From Muriicola sp. Z0-33 (lineage in GTDB: Bacteria; Bacteroidota; Bacteroidia; Flavobacteriales; Flavobacteriaceae): a stretch of DNA of 64,000 bases. The position numbers and the translations under genes were made by a program. The stretch lies in assembly GCF_026126425.1 (NCBI RefSeq), contig NZ_JAFMPW010000006.1:124001-188000 (forward strand), in the 5' to 3' direction. The notes below the pieces were generated by a model that did not search any database, had not been told where the DNA came from, and saw only the letters and a list, made by a program, of their open reading frames with translations. Shown here in pieces: positions 36,132 through 43,374 of this stretch (within the stretch, counting starts at the first letter, position 1; each line of letters starts with the position of its first letter).

Positions 36132-36713
36132 ATGGAACTACAGATCGATGACTCCGTTTTAGTTAGAGATTATATGAGCGGGGACGAAAGAGCCCTTGAA
36201 ATTCTGATTGGAAAGCACAATCAACGCCTCAGCAGTTTTATTTACTCCAAAGTATTAGACAGGACTATCACCGAAGATATCTTTCAGGATACTTTCATTA
36301 AAGTGATTAAAACCCTTAAAAGAGGATCATATAGCGAGGAAGGTAAATTTCTACCCTGGGTAATGCGAATTGCCCATAACCTTATAATAGATCATTTTAG
36401 GAAAACAAGGAGAATGCCCAAATTTGAAGGCAGTGATGATTTCAATATTTTTTCTGTAATTGGAGATGATAGGCTTAATGCTGAGAAGCAGCTAATTAAA
36501 GATCAGATAGACTGTGACCTTGGAGTATTGATACAGGAATTGCCAGACGACCAAAAAGAGGTTTTGGTAATGCGTATATATAAGGATATGAGTTTTAAAG
36601 AGATATCAGAGAACACCGATGTAAGTATTAACACTGCTTTGGGGCGTATGCGCTATGCTCTTATCAACCTTCGAAAGATAATTGAGAAAAAGAACATTGT
36701 TTTAACGAGTTAA
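36132..36713 (+). CDS. ECF-type RNA polymerase sigma factor, copy A
   Basis: A 193-residue sigma-70-family factor of the extracytoplasmic-function type. Region 2 (about residues 20-90) carries DIFQDTFIKVIKTL and FLPWVMRIAHNLIIDHFRK (core binding and -10 recognition). Region 4 (about 130-185) carries LPDDQKEVLVMRIYKDMSFK and the helix-turn-helix ISENTDVSINTALGRMRYAL. There is no extra C-terminal domain and no membrane anti-sigma gene next to it. It is about 86% identical, without gaps, to copy B at 37337 (26 differences in 193 positions by my alignment). A 47-codon gene lies 111 bp downstream. Which genes it controls is unknown. Confidence 0.95.
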   Translation: MELQIDDSVLVRDYMSGDERALEILIGKHNQRLSSFIYSKVLDRTITEDIFQDTFIKVIKTLKRGSYSEEGKFLPWVMRIAHNLIIDHFRKTRRMPKFEGSDDFNIFSVIGDDRLNAEKQLIKDQIDCDLGVLIQELPDDQKEVLVMRIYKDMSFKEISENTDVSINTALGRMRYALINLRKIIEKKNIVLTS

Positions 36714-36790
36714 TTTGCATTCAATCGAGCATTTCTTTTTTAAACGATTTTATCAGCTTCTAGAACGAGTAATACCATAGGAAGCCACAA

Positions 36791-36813
36791 TAGTTGCGTT
36801 ATTTAGCTATAAC
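36791..36813 (+). promoter_or_regulatory. Conserved dyad element upstream of small gene A
   Basis: TAGTTGCGTTAT-N6-ATAAC. The 12-base left part is identical to the element before small gene B, and GTTAT/ATAAC form an inverted repeat with a 6-base spacer. It ends 11 bp before the ATG at 36825. An outer TAGTTG/CAACTA pair (36791-36796 with 36819-36824) also exists here. It may be an operator, a sigma-specific promoter or an RNA hairpin. Confidence 0.6.
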
Positions 36814-36824
36814 AACATACAACT

Positions 36825-36968
36825 ATGGCACAAATTTACTCTGAAAACACCGATAAATGTAAACTGGTTAAAACCAGTGATGAAACCGTGAAGTTTCTTT
36901 TAAGTTATTCCAGATCGCTAAATATTGTAAAGCATGAGGGAATGACTTTTGAAAATAACTTAAACTAA
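36825..36968 (+). CDS. 47-residue conserved small protein A, paired with ECF sigma copy A
   Basis: ATG at 36825 to TAA at 36966-36968, 47 residues, followed by a strong terminator. It begins MAQIYSEN, has one Cys (Cys12), and a likely amphipathic helix VKFLLSYSRSLNIV (residues 22-35), ending FENNLN. Its paralogue at 37990 has the same length and 24 of 47 identical positions, including IYSE, Cys12, the TVxFLLxYSxSLxIV core and the closing NLN. That conservation in a duplicated block is strong evidence of translation. It is soluble, with no signal or membrane segment. A regulatory partner of the sigma factor is a reasonable guess but nothing shows it. Confidence 0.8.
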   Translation: MAQIYSENTDKCKLVKTSDETVKFLLSYSRSLNIVKHEGMTFENNLN

Positions 36969-37000
36969 ATAAGAGCTTTAGCGCTTTTGTTAAAAGATAT

Positions 37001-37034
37001 TCCCCCTGATTAGCTGTAATCAGGGGGATTTTTA
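37001..37034 (+). terminator. Intrinsic terminator after small gene A
   Basis: A perfect 12-bp stem TCCCCCTGATTA/TAATCAGGGGGA with a GCTG loop, then T5. It ends the copy-A unit. Confidence 0.95.
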
Positions 37035-37336
37035 TTGGTATAAAGTTAATCTGAACCCATATCCACGTTTGTAAGAGAACTTTATTTCCACTTCAGAAAG
37101 GGACTACCCAACTGCATTTTGGGCATTTTATTATACTGATTATTGCCAAAATGCGATTTTACATCATAAATGGCGTGTTTGACAACATAGTTTTTCACAA
37201 GGCTCCCTGTTTATATACTTTTATTCTGTAATTAATAATGAAACAAATAGTAGCATTATAATAACAATAAAACTAATAAACCAAAAAAGGCTTTCCTCCT
37301 GTGGGAGATCTTAATCTTAACCAAAAAAACTATCTT
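37035..37336 (+). other. Non-coding spacer between the two sigma units, with an inverted repeat
   Basis: About 300 bp without a supported gene. It contains GCATTTTGGGCA (37114-37125) facing TGCCAAAATGC (37144-37154), complementary except for one extra G and separated by 18 bases. Near the 3' end CTCC-TGTG-GGAG (37296-37307) is followed by a GGGAG...AACCAA...ATG order that echoes the leader of copy A. No consensus TAnnTTTG box is evident. A GTG at 37301 is in frame with copy B but would add 12 residues absent from copy A. Confidence 0.5.
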
Positions 37337-37918
37337 ATGAACATTCAAATAGAAGATTCTGAATTAGTTAGAGACTATATCAGCGGGGACGAAAGAGCAT
37401 TAGAGATACTAATAAAAAAGCACAATCAACGTATCACCAGTTTTATTTATTCCAAAGTTCTGGACAGGGATATTACTGAAGATATTTTTCAGGATACTTT
37501 TATTAAAGTAATTAATACGCTTAAAAAAGGGTCTTATAGCGAAGAGGGGAAATTCTTACCCTGGGTAATGAGAATTGCTCATAACCTTATTATAGATCAT
37601 TTCAGAAAAAATAAGCGTATGCCCAAATTTGAAGGTAATGATGACTTCAATATTTTTTCTGTAATAGGTGATGATAAGTTAAATGCAGAAAAGCAGATTA
37701 TCAAAAACCAGATTGACAGTGATCTTGGGCAGTTAATAGAAGAACTTCCGGACGATCAGAGAGAGGTGCTGATTATGCGTATTTATAAGGATATGAGCTT
37801 TAAAGAAATATCTGAAAATACGGGAGTAAGCATTAATACGGCGCTTGGCCGTATGCGGTATGCCCTAATTAACCTTAGAAAGATCATTGACAAACACAAT
37901 ATTGTCCTTACCGATTAA
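37337..37918 (+). CDS. ECF-type RNA polymerase sigma factor, copy B
   Basis: A 193-residue paralogue of the factor at 36132. The start is ATG 37337, because it makes the two proteins align end to end (MNIQIEDSELVRDY against MELQIDDSVLVRDY). Region 2 (FLPWVMRIAHNLIIDHFRK) is identical to copy A and the region 4 helix-turn-helix differs at one position (NTGVS against NTDVS), so both probably recognise the same or very similar promoters. Differences concentrate at surface positions such as residues 9, 27 and 131-136. It is followed after 71 bp by small gene B. Tandem duplication is the simplest origin. Confidence 0.95.
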   Translation: MNIQIEDSELVRDYISGDERALEILIKKHNQRITSFIYSKVLDRDITEDIFQDTFIKVINTLKKGSYSEEGKFLPWVMRIAHNLIIDHFRKNKRMPKFEGNDDFNIFSVIGDDKLNAEKQIIKNQIDSDLGQLIEELPDDQREVLIMRIYKDMSFKEISENTGVSINTALGRMRYALINLRKIIDKHNIVLTD

Positions 37919-37952
37919 ATGAACAAATCTTAATTGAGCAATATTTCCATAT

Positions 37953-37975
37953 TAGTTGCGTTATAAATGCATAAC
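37953..37975 (+). promoter_or_regulatory. Conserved dyad element upstream of small gene B
   Basis: TAGTTGCGTTAT-N6-ATAAC, identical to the copy-A element in the 12-base left part and both dyad arms, with a different N6 (AAATGC against TTAGCT). It ends 14 bp before the ATG at 37990. Arms conserved around a diverged centre suggest selection on the dyad itself. Confidence 0.6.
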
Positions 37976-37989
37976 TATACTATTTTCTT

Positions 37990-38133
37990 ATGGAAAAAAT
38001 TTACTCTGAAGAAAAGAATGCTTGTGAACTGACAAAAGTTGGTTCGGATACAGTTCAATTTTTATTGGACTATTCCAAATCCCTTCGGATTGTAGGGTAC
38101 AAGAGCTTCAAATTTGAAACAAATTTGAATTAA
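37990..38133 (+). CDS. 47-residue conserved small protein B, paired with ECF sigma copy B
   Basis: ATG at 37990 to TAA at 38131-38133, 47 residues. It begins MEKIYSEE, has a single Cys12 and the core TVQFLLDYSKSLRIV, ending FKFETNLN. It aligns without gaps to small protein A (24 of 47 identical). The pair has diverged far more than the neighbouring sigma factors (about 51% against 86%). No signal peptide or membrane segment. Function is unknown. Confidence 0.8.
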   Translation: MEKIYSEEKNACELTKVGSDTVQFLLDYSKSLRIVGYKSFKFETNLN

Positions 38134-38139
38134 GACTAT

Positions 38140-38167
38140 AAAAGCCCGCTATTTGCGGGCTTTTTTA
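38140..38167. terminator. Bidirectional terminator between small gene B and nth
   Basis: Stem AAAGCCCGC/GCGGGCTTT with a TATTT loop and a T6 run on the plus side. The stem overlaps the last codons of the convergent nth gene. Confidence 0.9.
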
Positions 38168-38811
38168 TTATAGTAGTCGTTCAAAACCGTTTTTCTTCCA
38201 ATGGTTTTTGTAATTATATCCTTATCCAGATCCCAACCTCTGGCTGGTGAATATTCCCTGCCATACCATATTATCTGAAGATGAAGATTGTTCCATAAAG
38301 ATTTGGGAAACAGTCTTTTAGCATCTTTTTCGGTTTGTACTACATTCTTACCGTTAGAAAAACCCCATCGGTACATGAGCCGGTGAATATGAGTATCCAC
38401 AGGAAATGCAGGAATACCAAATGCCTGAGCAACCACTACACTGGCAGTTTTGTGTCCAACGCCTGGCAATTCTTCAAGTAACGCGATATCTTTTGGAACT
38501 TCACCCTGGTATTTATCTATCAGAATTTGCGAAAGCCCGTAAATGCCTTTTGATTTCATGGGTGAGAGTCCGACTGGTTTTATAATTTCCCTGATCTCTT
38601 CCACAGACAGTTTAACCATGTCGTAGGGGTTATCTGCTCTGGCAAATAATAGAGGGGTTATCTGGTTTACCCTTACATCGGTACTTTGTGCAGAGAGTAG
38701 CACCGCTATTAGTAGGGTATAGGGGTCTTTGTGTTCCAGAGGGACGGGAATAACCGGATATAATTCCTGTAAAGTTTTTATTGCAAATTCTACCTTCTCG
38801 GTCTTGGTCAT
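38149..38811 (-). CDS. nth: Endonuclease III-like DNA glycosylase lacking the Fe-S cluster
   Basis: A 220-residue helix-hairpin-helix glycosylase that removes oxidised pyrimidines and nicks abasic sites. Start ATG 38811; an 18-residue extension would overlap the bcp start. The HhH motif LPGVGHKTASVV holds catalytic Lys121, and PVDTHIHR holds Asp139, matching Lys120 and Asp138 of E. coli Nth. The C-terminal [4Fe-4S] loop (normally Cx6Cx2Cx5C) is replaced by REYSPARGWDLDKDIITK, and the whole protein contains no cysteine. The catalytic machinery is intact, so this looks like a functional cluster-free variant, not a pseudogene. Confidence 0.93.
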   Translation of the reverse strand: MTKTEKVEFAIKTLQELYPVIPVPLEHKDPYTLLIAVLLSAQSTDVRVNQITPLLFARADNPYDMVKLSVEEIREIIKPVGLSPMKSKGIYGLSQILIDKYQGEVPKDIALLEELPGVGHKTASVVVAQAFGIPAFPVDTHIHRLMYRWGFSNGKNVVQTEKDAKRLFPKSLWNNLHLQIIWYGREYSPARGWDLDKDIITKTIGRKTVLNDYYNKKARK

Positions 38812-38816
38812 TTCCT

Positions 38817-38824
38817 TATTTTTG
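38817..38824 (+). promoter_or_regulatory. -7 element of bcp
   Basis: TATTTTTG, 39 bp before the bcp ATG at 38864. It supports that start over the in-frame extension into nth. No TTG box is found at consensus spacing. Confidence 0.5.
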
Positions 38825-38863
38825 TACTCGAAAATAAAAAGCGAATTTAGCCAAAAAAACAGC

Positions 38864-39316
38864 ATGAAAACATTAAAAGTGGGCGATAAGGTGCCTCAAT
38901 TTACTTCAAAAGACCAGGATGGGAATGATGTTCAATTATCCGATTTCGTTGGGAAAAAACTGATTGTATTCTTTTATCCAAGAGCCAGTACCCCTGGTTG
39001 TACAATGGAAGCCTGTAATTTAAGAGATAATTACCAGGTCTTGCAGGATAGGGGATATGCGTTATTGGGGGTAAGTGCAGATTCACAGAAGAAACAGACG
39101 AACTTTAAGAATAAGTTTAATTTACCTTTTCCACTTCTGGCAGATGAGGACCATACAGTTTTGAATATTTTCGGAGTTTGGGGTGAGAAAAAATTCATGG
39201 GCCGCATATATGACGGCATCCATAGAAAAACATTTATAATTGATGAAGAAGGCACCGTGGAGCGGGTTATTGACAAGGTAAAGACCAAGGACCATGCTGC
39301 TCAAATCCTGGAATAG
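38864..39316 (+). CDS. bcp: Thioredoxin-dependent thiol peroxidase (BCP/PrxQ peroxiredoxin)
   Basis: A 150-residue peroxiredoxin that reduces hydrogen peroxide and organic peroxides with thioredoxin. The peroxidatic Cys46 is in PRASTPGCTME (PxxxTxxC), with Cys51 five residues on, the atypical 2-Cys arrangement of E. coli BCP. Length and motifs are complete. The start at 38864 is chosen from the N-terminus MKTLKVGDKVPQFT, the usual family beginning. It is divergent from nth, so two oxidative-damage genes share a short intergenic region. Confidence 0.95.
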   Translation: MKTLKVGDKVPQFTSKDQDGNDVQLSDFVGKKLIVFFYPRASTPGCTMEACNLRDNYQVLQDRGYALLGVSADSQKKQTNFKNKFNLPFPLLADEDHTVLNIFGVWGEKKFMGRIYDGIHRKTFIIDEEGTVERVIDKVKTKDHAAQILE

Positions 39317-39344
39317 AAGTACTACTTAATTATTTTGGTAAAAG

Positions 39345-40820
39345 TTACGCCTTCTCTTTAGGAGCTGCTTTTTCTTTAGGTTTTTCGACATTTTGCATAA
39401 AGAGCTTCTTCTTTTTGATGGTATCTGCAATACCTTCCGGAAGCATTTCTTCCCAGCCATCCTCTCCGCTGGTGAGTTTTTTAAGGACATCCCTGGAAAA
39501 AATATGCATAATCTCAGGATCGTAATCAATGATATCCATTACCTTCCCGTTGTATTTGAAGAATTTGTAAAGTTCTTTCATTCTCGGGTGTACCTTAATA
39601 TTGTTGCTGGTCATGATTTGTCCCGTTTCGTGGTTTTTCATTGGGTACAGATACACCTTAAGGTCTTTAAAGAATAGTTTACCAAAGGCTTCCAGGATGC
39701 CTCCACTGAGGTGCCTATAGTACTTTTCGTCGAAAATATCCACAAGGTTGTTGACCCCCATAGTTAAACCAACTTTGGCTTTGGTATAATTACTGAAATA
39801 CTCGACCAACTTAAAATACTCCTGGAATTTTGAAATCATCACATTATGCCCCAGAGAGCATAGGAGCTCTGCTCTGTCCAGGAAATCTCGTTCATCTATT
39901 TCGCCGGAAGCCCGTAAGTTAGACAGGGTTATTTCAAAAATTACAATTGAGTTGTCTTCTTCAACAGAGGGTTCACGAATAAAAATGTCATAAGATTTAC
40001 GAAACATGTCCATGTTGACCTTGGTTACAGGTCTGAAACTACCCCTCATCGCCAAAATATTCTTTTTGTATAGCTTGGCTGCAGGCAGCAGGTTATTTCC
40101 GTCTGCCCCGAACATTACCGCATCTGTCATATCATTCCTGATCAGCTGCAAGCTCATAAGTCGGTTATCTACATGTTCAAAATTAGGGCCGGAAAAATTA
40201 ATCATATCAATTTCCAGGGTATCCCTGTCTATATGATCATAGAGATATTTTAGTAATTTCCTGGGCTTGTGGTATTTATAAAAAGCACCATAGATAAGGT
40301 TTACTCCCACGGTACCTAAGGTTTCCTGTTGCAGCCGCGCCTCATTTTGCTTGAAACGTACGTGCAATATTATTTCGTCAAATTCTTTTTGTTTCGGATC
40401 TAACTGAAAACGCATCCCCAACCATCCATGGCCTTTATATCGTTTAGAAAAGTCGATCGTGGCCACAGTATTGGCATAACTGAAAAACAGCCTGTCAGGA
40501 TGTTCTTCACGGTCTATGCGTTCTTCCATGAGTTGCATTTCATGGGATAGCATTGTTTTTAACCTGGCTTGCGTTACATATCTGCCATCTTTTTCCGTGC
40601 CGTATATGGCATCACTAAATGCTTTATCATAGGCGCTCATGGCCTTTGCAATAGTTCCTGAAGCCCCACCCGATCTAAAAAAATGACGGGCTGTTTCCTG
40701 TCCAGCACCTATTTCAGCAAAGGTGCCATAGATATCTGGATTTAAGTTAATTCGGAGTGTTTTTGCTTTTATTGAAGGAATATTTTCGAAAGCAAATTCT
40801 TTGGTTAAAACGGTAGCCAT
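39345..40820 (-). CDS. Conserved Bacteroidota protein of unknown function (about 491 aa)
   Basis: A 491-residue cytoplasmic protein starting at ATG 40820 (MATVLTKEFAFENIPSIKAK); Met three codons earlier is possible. A longer frame to 40967 runs into the divergent MBL gene and is rejected. The N-terminal block has FAEIGAGQETARHFFRSGGA and GTIAKAMSAYDKAFSD; the C-terminus is lysine-rich. I recognise the protein as widely conserved in Bacteroidota, where database labels vary (nicotinate-nucleotide adenylyltransferase has been used), but I see no nucleotidyltransferase HxGH motif to support one. No membrane segment or signal is visible. Confidence 0.7.
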   Translation of the reverse strand: MATVLTKEFAFENIPSIKAKTLRINLNPDIYGTFAEIGAGQETARHFFRSGGASGTIAKAMSAYDKAFSDAIYGTEKDGRYVTQARLKTMLSHEMQLMEERIDREEHPDRLFFSYANTVATIDFSKRYKGHGWLGMRFQLDPKQKEFDEIILHVRFKQNEARLQQETLGTVGVNLIYGAFYKYHKPRKLLKYLYDHIDRDTLEIDMINFSGPNFEHVDNRLMSLQLIRNDMTDAVMFGADGNNLLPAAKLYKKNILAMRGSFRPVTKVNMDMFRKSYDIFIREPSVEEDNSIVIFEITLSNLRASGEIDERDFLDRAELLCSLGHNVMISKFQEYFKLVEYFSNYTKAKVGLTMGVNNLVDIFDEKYYRHLSGGILEAFGKLFFKDLKVYLYPMKNHETGQIMTSNNIKVHPRMKELYKFFKYNGKVMDIIDYDPEIMHIFSRDVLKKLTSGEDGWEEMLPEGIADTIKKKKLFMQNVEKPKEKAAPKEKA

Positions 40821-40882
40821 TTTGTGCATTTTGTTTACAACAAAGTTAACAAGATTGGGTAATCTACTAAATAAATAAGTTA

Positions 40883-40890
40883 TAAATTTG
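40883..40890 (+). promoter_or_regulatory. -7 element of the MBL-fold hydrolase gene
   Basis: TAAATTTG, 18 bp before the TTG start at 40909. A TTG at 40855-40857 lies 25 bp upstream, a little beyond the usual spacing. Confidence 0.5.
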
Positions 40891-40908
40891 AAATAAATAG
40901 TTGAGGGG

Positions 40909-41673
40909 TTGAAAATTACGTTTTTGGGTACCGGAACATCGCAGGGAATTCCTGTTATTGGAAGCAATCATCCGGTTTGTTTAAGCGAAGATCCAAGAGA
41001 CAAGAGACTTCGGGTTTCAGTACTGGTTTCCTGGGATGATTACAATTATGTGATCGACTGCGGCCCTGATTTCAGGCAACAAATGCTTAAAAGCAAAGTG
41101 AGTAAGATTGATGGCATCTTATTTACCCATGAACATGCCGATCATACCGCTGGGATGGACGACATCCGGCCTTTTTTCTTCAGGCAGGGAGATATCCCAA
41201 TTTATGCACATAAACGGGTGCTGGCATCCCTGAAAACCCGTTTCGATTATATCTTTACAGACAAAGACAGATACCCGGGTGCACCTTCTGTTCAATCTAA
41301 CGAAGTACACAATGATGCCCCATTTAAAATTGGCAATCTGGCGGCTATTCCAATTGAAGCTTTTCACAATAGATTGCAAGTATTTGGATATCGTATTGGT
41401 GACTTCGCTTACCTTACAGATATTAAGACAATTGATGATAAAGAGATTAATAAGTTAAGAGATCTTAAAGTGTTAGCATTGAATGCTTTAAGGATTGAGC
41501 CTCACCATTCACACATGAATTTAGAGGAAGCTCTTGAACTGGTCGCAAAGGTCTCCCCGGAGCGCGCTTATTTTACGCATATAAGCCATTATCTGGGGTT
41601 CCACAAAGAAGTAGAAAAAAAACTACCTAAAGGTGTACATTTGGCCTATGATAATTTAGAGTTGAAACTCTAA
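40909..41673 (+). CDS. MBL-fold metallo-hydrolase (PhnP/RNase Z-like)
   Basis: A 254-residue cytoplasmic metallo-beta-lactamase-fold phosphodiesterase-like enzyme. The start codon is TTG at 40909, preceded by GAGGGG. The N-terminal KITFLGTGTSQGIPVIG is the hallmark of the PhnP/RNase Z branch. The metal motif HEHADH is at residues 74-79, and later histidines occur in PHHSHMN and THISHYLG. It probably acts on a cyclic or linear phosphodiester; the substrate is not predictable. The next gene begins 36 bp downstream. Confidence 0.9.
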   Translation: MKITFLGTGTSQGIPVIGSNHPVCLSEDPRDKRLRVSVLVSWDDYNYVIDCGPDFRQQMLKSKVSKIDGILFTHEHADHTAGMDDIRPFFFRQGDIPIYAHKRVLASLKTRFDYIFTDKDRYPGAPSVQSNEVHNDAPFKIGNLAAIPIEAFHNRLQVFGYRIGDFAYLTDIKTIDDKEINKLRDLKVLALNALRIEPHHSHMNLEEALELVAKVSPERAYFTHISHYLGFHKEVEKKLPKGVHLAYDNLELKL

Positions 41674-41709
41674 GATGTTTAGATGAATACAATAACAACA
41701 TAATTTTAT

Positions 41710-42204
41710 ATGAAAAGTAAGATATTCCTTTACCTGTTTATTTTCGCTTCAATGATTGCACTTTACTTATTTGTAAGCAGCAACAATAAGGTAAACGACC
41801 TGGACAAAAGGATGGTGAATCAAAAACTACAAATAGAGGCACTCAGAGATTCTCTTTTAGAAAAGGAAATGACGGTGCTGGATATGCAGTATTTTTCACT
41901 TGAAAATAATGATGATGCCTTAGCCTATTACGATCATTTAAACATTAATGACCCCTCTAGATACATAGCAGATAAGCTGTTAGAAACCAATGAGACTAAA
42001 GGAGATAATCCGCTGGTCCCTTATGCGGGAATGGAAAACGATTTTAAAATAAACAAGATAAAGATTCTGAACCACAAGTGGATCGTGGCAGATTTTTCTG
42101 ATGGAACATTTTGGGGAGAACTGATTTTGAAATATGAACTAAAAGATGATCTTGGTGTAGATTTTACGCTATTAGATCATCTACTTTATACCCGCAGTAA
42201 TTAG
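41710..42204 (+). CDS. Membrane-anchored hypothetical protein
   Basis: A 164-residue protein. One N-terminal membrane segment (about 4-22, IFLYLFIFASMIALYLFV) is followed by a short coiled coil (about 28-60) and a small alpha/beta domain (about 95-160) with NHKWIVADFSDGTFWGELIL. It is probably anchored in the inner membrane facing the periplasm. It follows the MBL gene closely and may share its transcript. I do not recognise a family. Confidence 0.7.
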   Translation: MKSKIFLYLFIFASMIALYLFVSSNNKVNDLDKRMVNQKLQIEALRDSLLEKEMTVLDMQYFSLENNDDALAYYDHLNINDPSRYIADKLLETNETKGDNPLVPYAGMENDFKINKIKILNHKWIVADFSDGTFWGELILKYELKDDLGVDFTLLDHLLYTRSN

Positions 42205-42356
42205 AACAATCCTGAGGATTACGGAAATCTGAATTAACCTTTTCAAAGGTGGTATAACCGGTTTATAAACTGGGAATGCCTGTTTTTAAAATTTTGGATT
42301 GCTGCTAATTTTACACTAAAGCCGATAGAATATTGGTAGTTCTCGAAGATTATGCC

Positions 42357-43016
42357 TTAAATCTTATCCTCTAACCACCTTCTTAAAGATTGAAAATTTT
42401 GTGGAGATACGCCGTGGCCGACTGGATATTCCTCATAGACATGATCTATATTCAATTCCTCCAAAACTGGAAGCCCCTGCTGTGCTAACCAAGGGGGGAT
42501 CACCGCATCTAGCTGTCCGTGGGAAGCATATACCTTAAGATTTTCATGATCTTTTTCATGATAATTTTCGACAAGTATATTTTTATCTATATAACCACTA
42601 AGAGCAACCACATTCTTTATTTTATCCGGATACGAAAGGGCAATGGCATAGCTGAGTACCGTTCCCTGGCTAAAACCCAATAAACTTATTCGCTCCTCAT
42701 CTAATTGGTAGGCCTCACAGGCTTCGTCTATAAAGTGAAGTACTTTATTTCTGGAAGATATCGCCTGTTCATTATCACTCCATTTACCAAAAGAAGCATC
42801 AAAATTTAAAGCATACCAGGCATTTCCAAACATTTCTAAAGTGTATGGAGCCCTGACAGAGATAACACAAAGCTCTTGTGGTAACTCGTTGGCAAAAGAG
42901 AACAAATCCTCTTCATTGCTGCCATAACCATGAAATAAAAAGATAACCGGGGGCTTTCCTTCTTTCATAGAAGATGGGCGCAGCAAATGAAATAGGGATA
43001 GAAGAACTGTATTCAT
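42357..43016 (-). CDS. Alpha/beta-hydrolase, carboxylesterase/phospholipase family (YpfH-like)
   Basis: A 219-residue esterase. Nucleophile Ser116 is in GFSQGTV, Asp170 in HGQLDAVIPP and His201 in VGHGVSP, a complete triad with family spacing. The oxyanion region is LFHGYGSNEEDL. This is the dienelactone-hydrolase-like 'predicted esterase' family acting on short acyl esters. No signal peptide, so cytoplasmic. It lies one base after the small membrane-protein gene upstream (43018-43341), so the two are probably co-transcribed. Confidence 0.9.
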   Translation of the reverse strand: MNTVLLSLFHLLRPSSMKEGKPPVIFLFHGYGSNEEDLFSFANELPQELCVISVRAPYTLEMFGNAWYALNFDASFGKWSDNEQAISSRNKVLHFIDEACEAYQLDEERISLLGFSQGTVLSYAIALSYPDKIKNVVALSGYIDKNILVENYHEKDHENLKVYASHGQLDAVIPPWLAQQGLPVLEELNIDHVYEEYPVGHGVSPQNFQSLRRWLEDKI

Positions 43017-43017
43017 A

Positions 43018-43341
43018 TTATTTTATAAAAGTAAACCATTCCTGAAAGTACGGTCCTAGTACCGGAACCGATTGTTTCCTATTGTTAAGGGCTCCCATAA
43101 ATCCGTAGAACCAAAGGACAATATAACAAATGTACAGGCCATACCATGCATATTTATTGAACCACACACTTAGAAAGATAGCACATCCAAAAAATATAAG
43201 ATGTAATCCAAATGCCTGCCTGGTATGAAAACGGGCAAAATCATTTTTGGGTTCCATGTTCATTGTAATTGCAATTAACGCTCCAATCATAGTCATATAC
43301 GCTATGATCGCGGTAGTTTTGCCCTCTTTAACACTATTCAT
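43018..43341 (-). CDS. Small Tic20/DUF4870-like membrane protein, copy 1
   Basis: A 107-residue protein with three to four membrane helices. NSVKEGKTTAIIAYMTMIGA starts the first helix and FARFHTRQAFGLH joins the first and second, the layout of the DUF4870/Tic20-like 'import component' family. It is a paralogue of the gene immediately upstream (43375-43692), sharing EEGKT/KEGKT, the FxRFHxxQ block and the C-terminal order. Function is unknown. Probable operon: 43692 to 42357. Confidence 0.8.
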   Translation of the reverse strand: MNSVKEGKTTAIIAYMTMIGALIAITMNMEPKNDFARFHTRQAFGLHLIFFGCAIFLSVWFNKYAWYGLYICYIVLWFYGFMGALNNRKQSVPVLGPYFQEWFTFIK

Positions 43342-43374
43342 TTTATGCGTTTTGTAGTCTAATATTCCTTAGTC

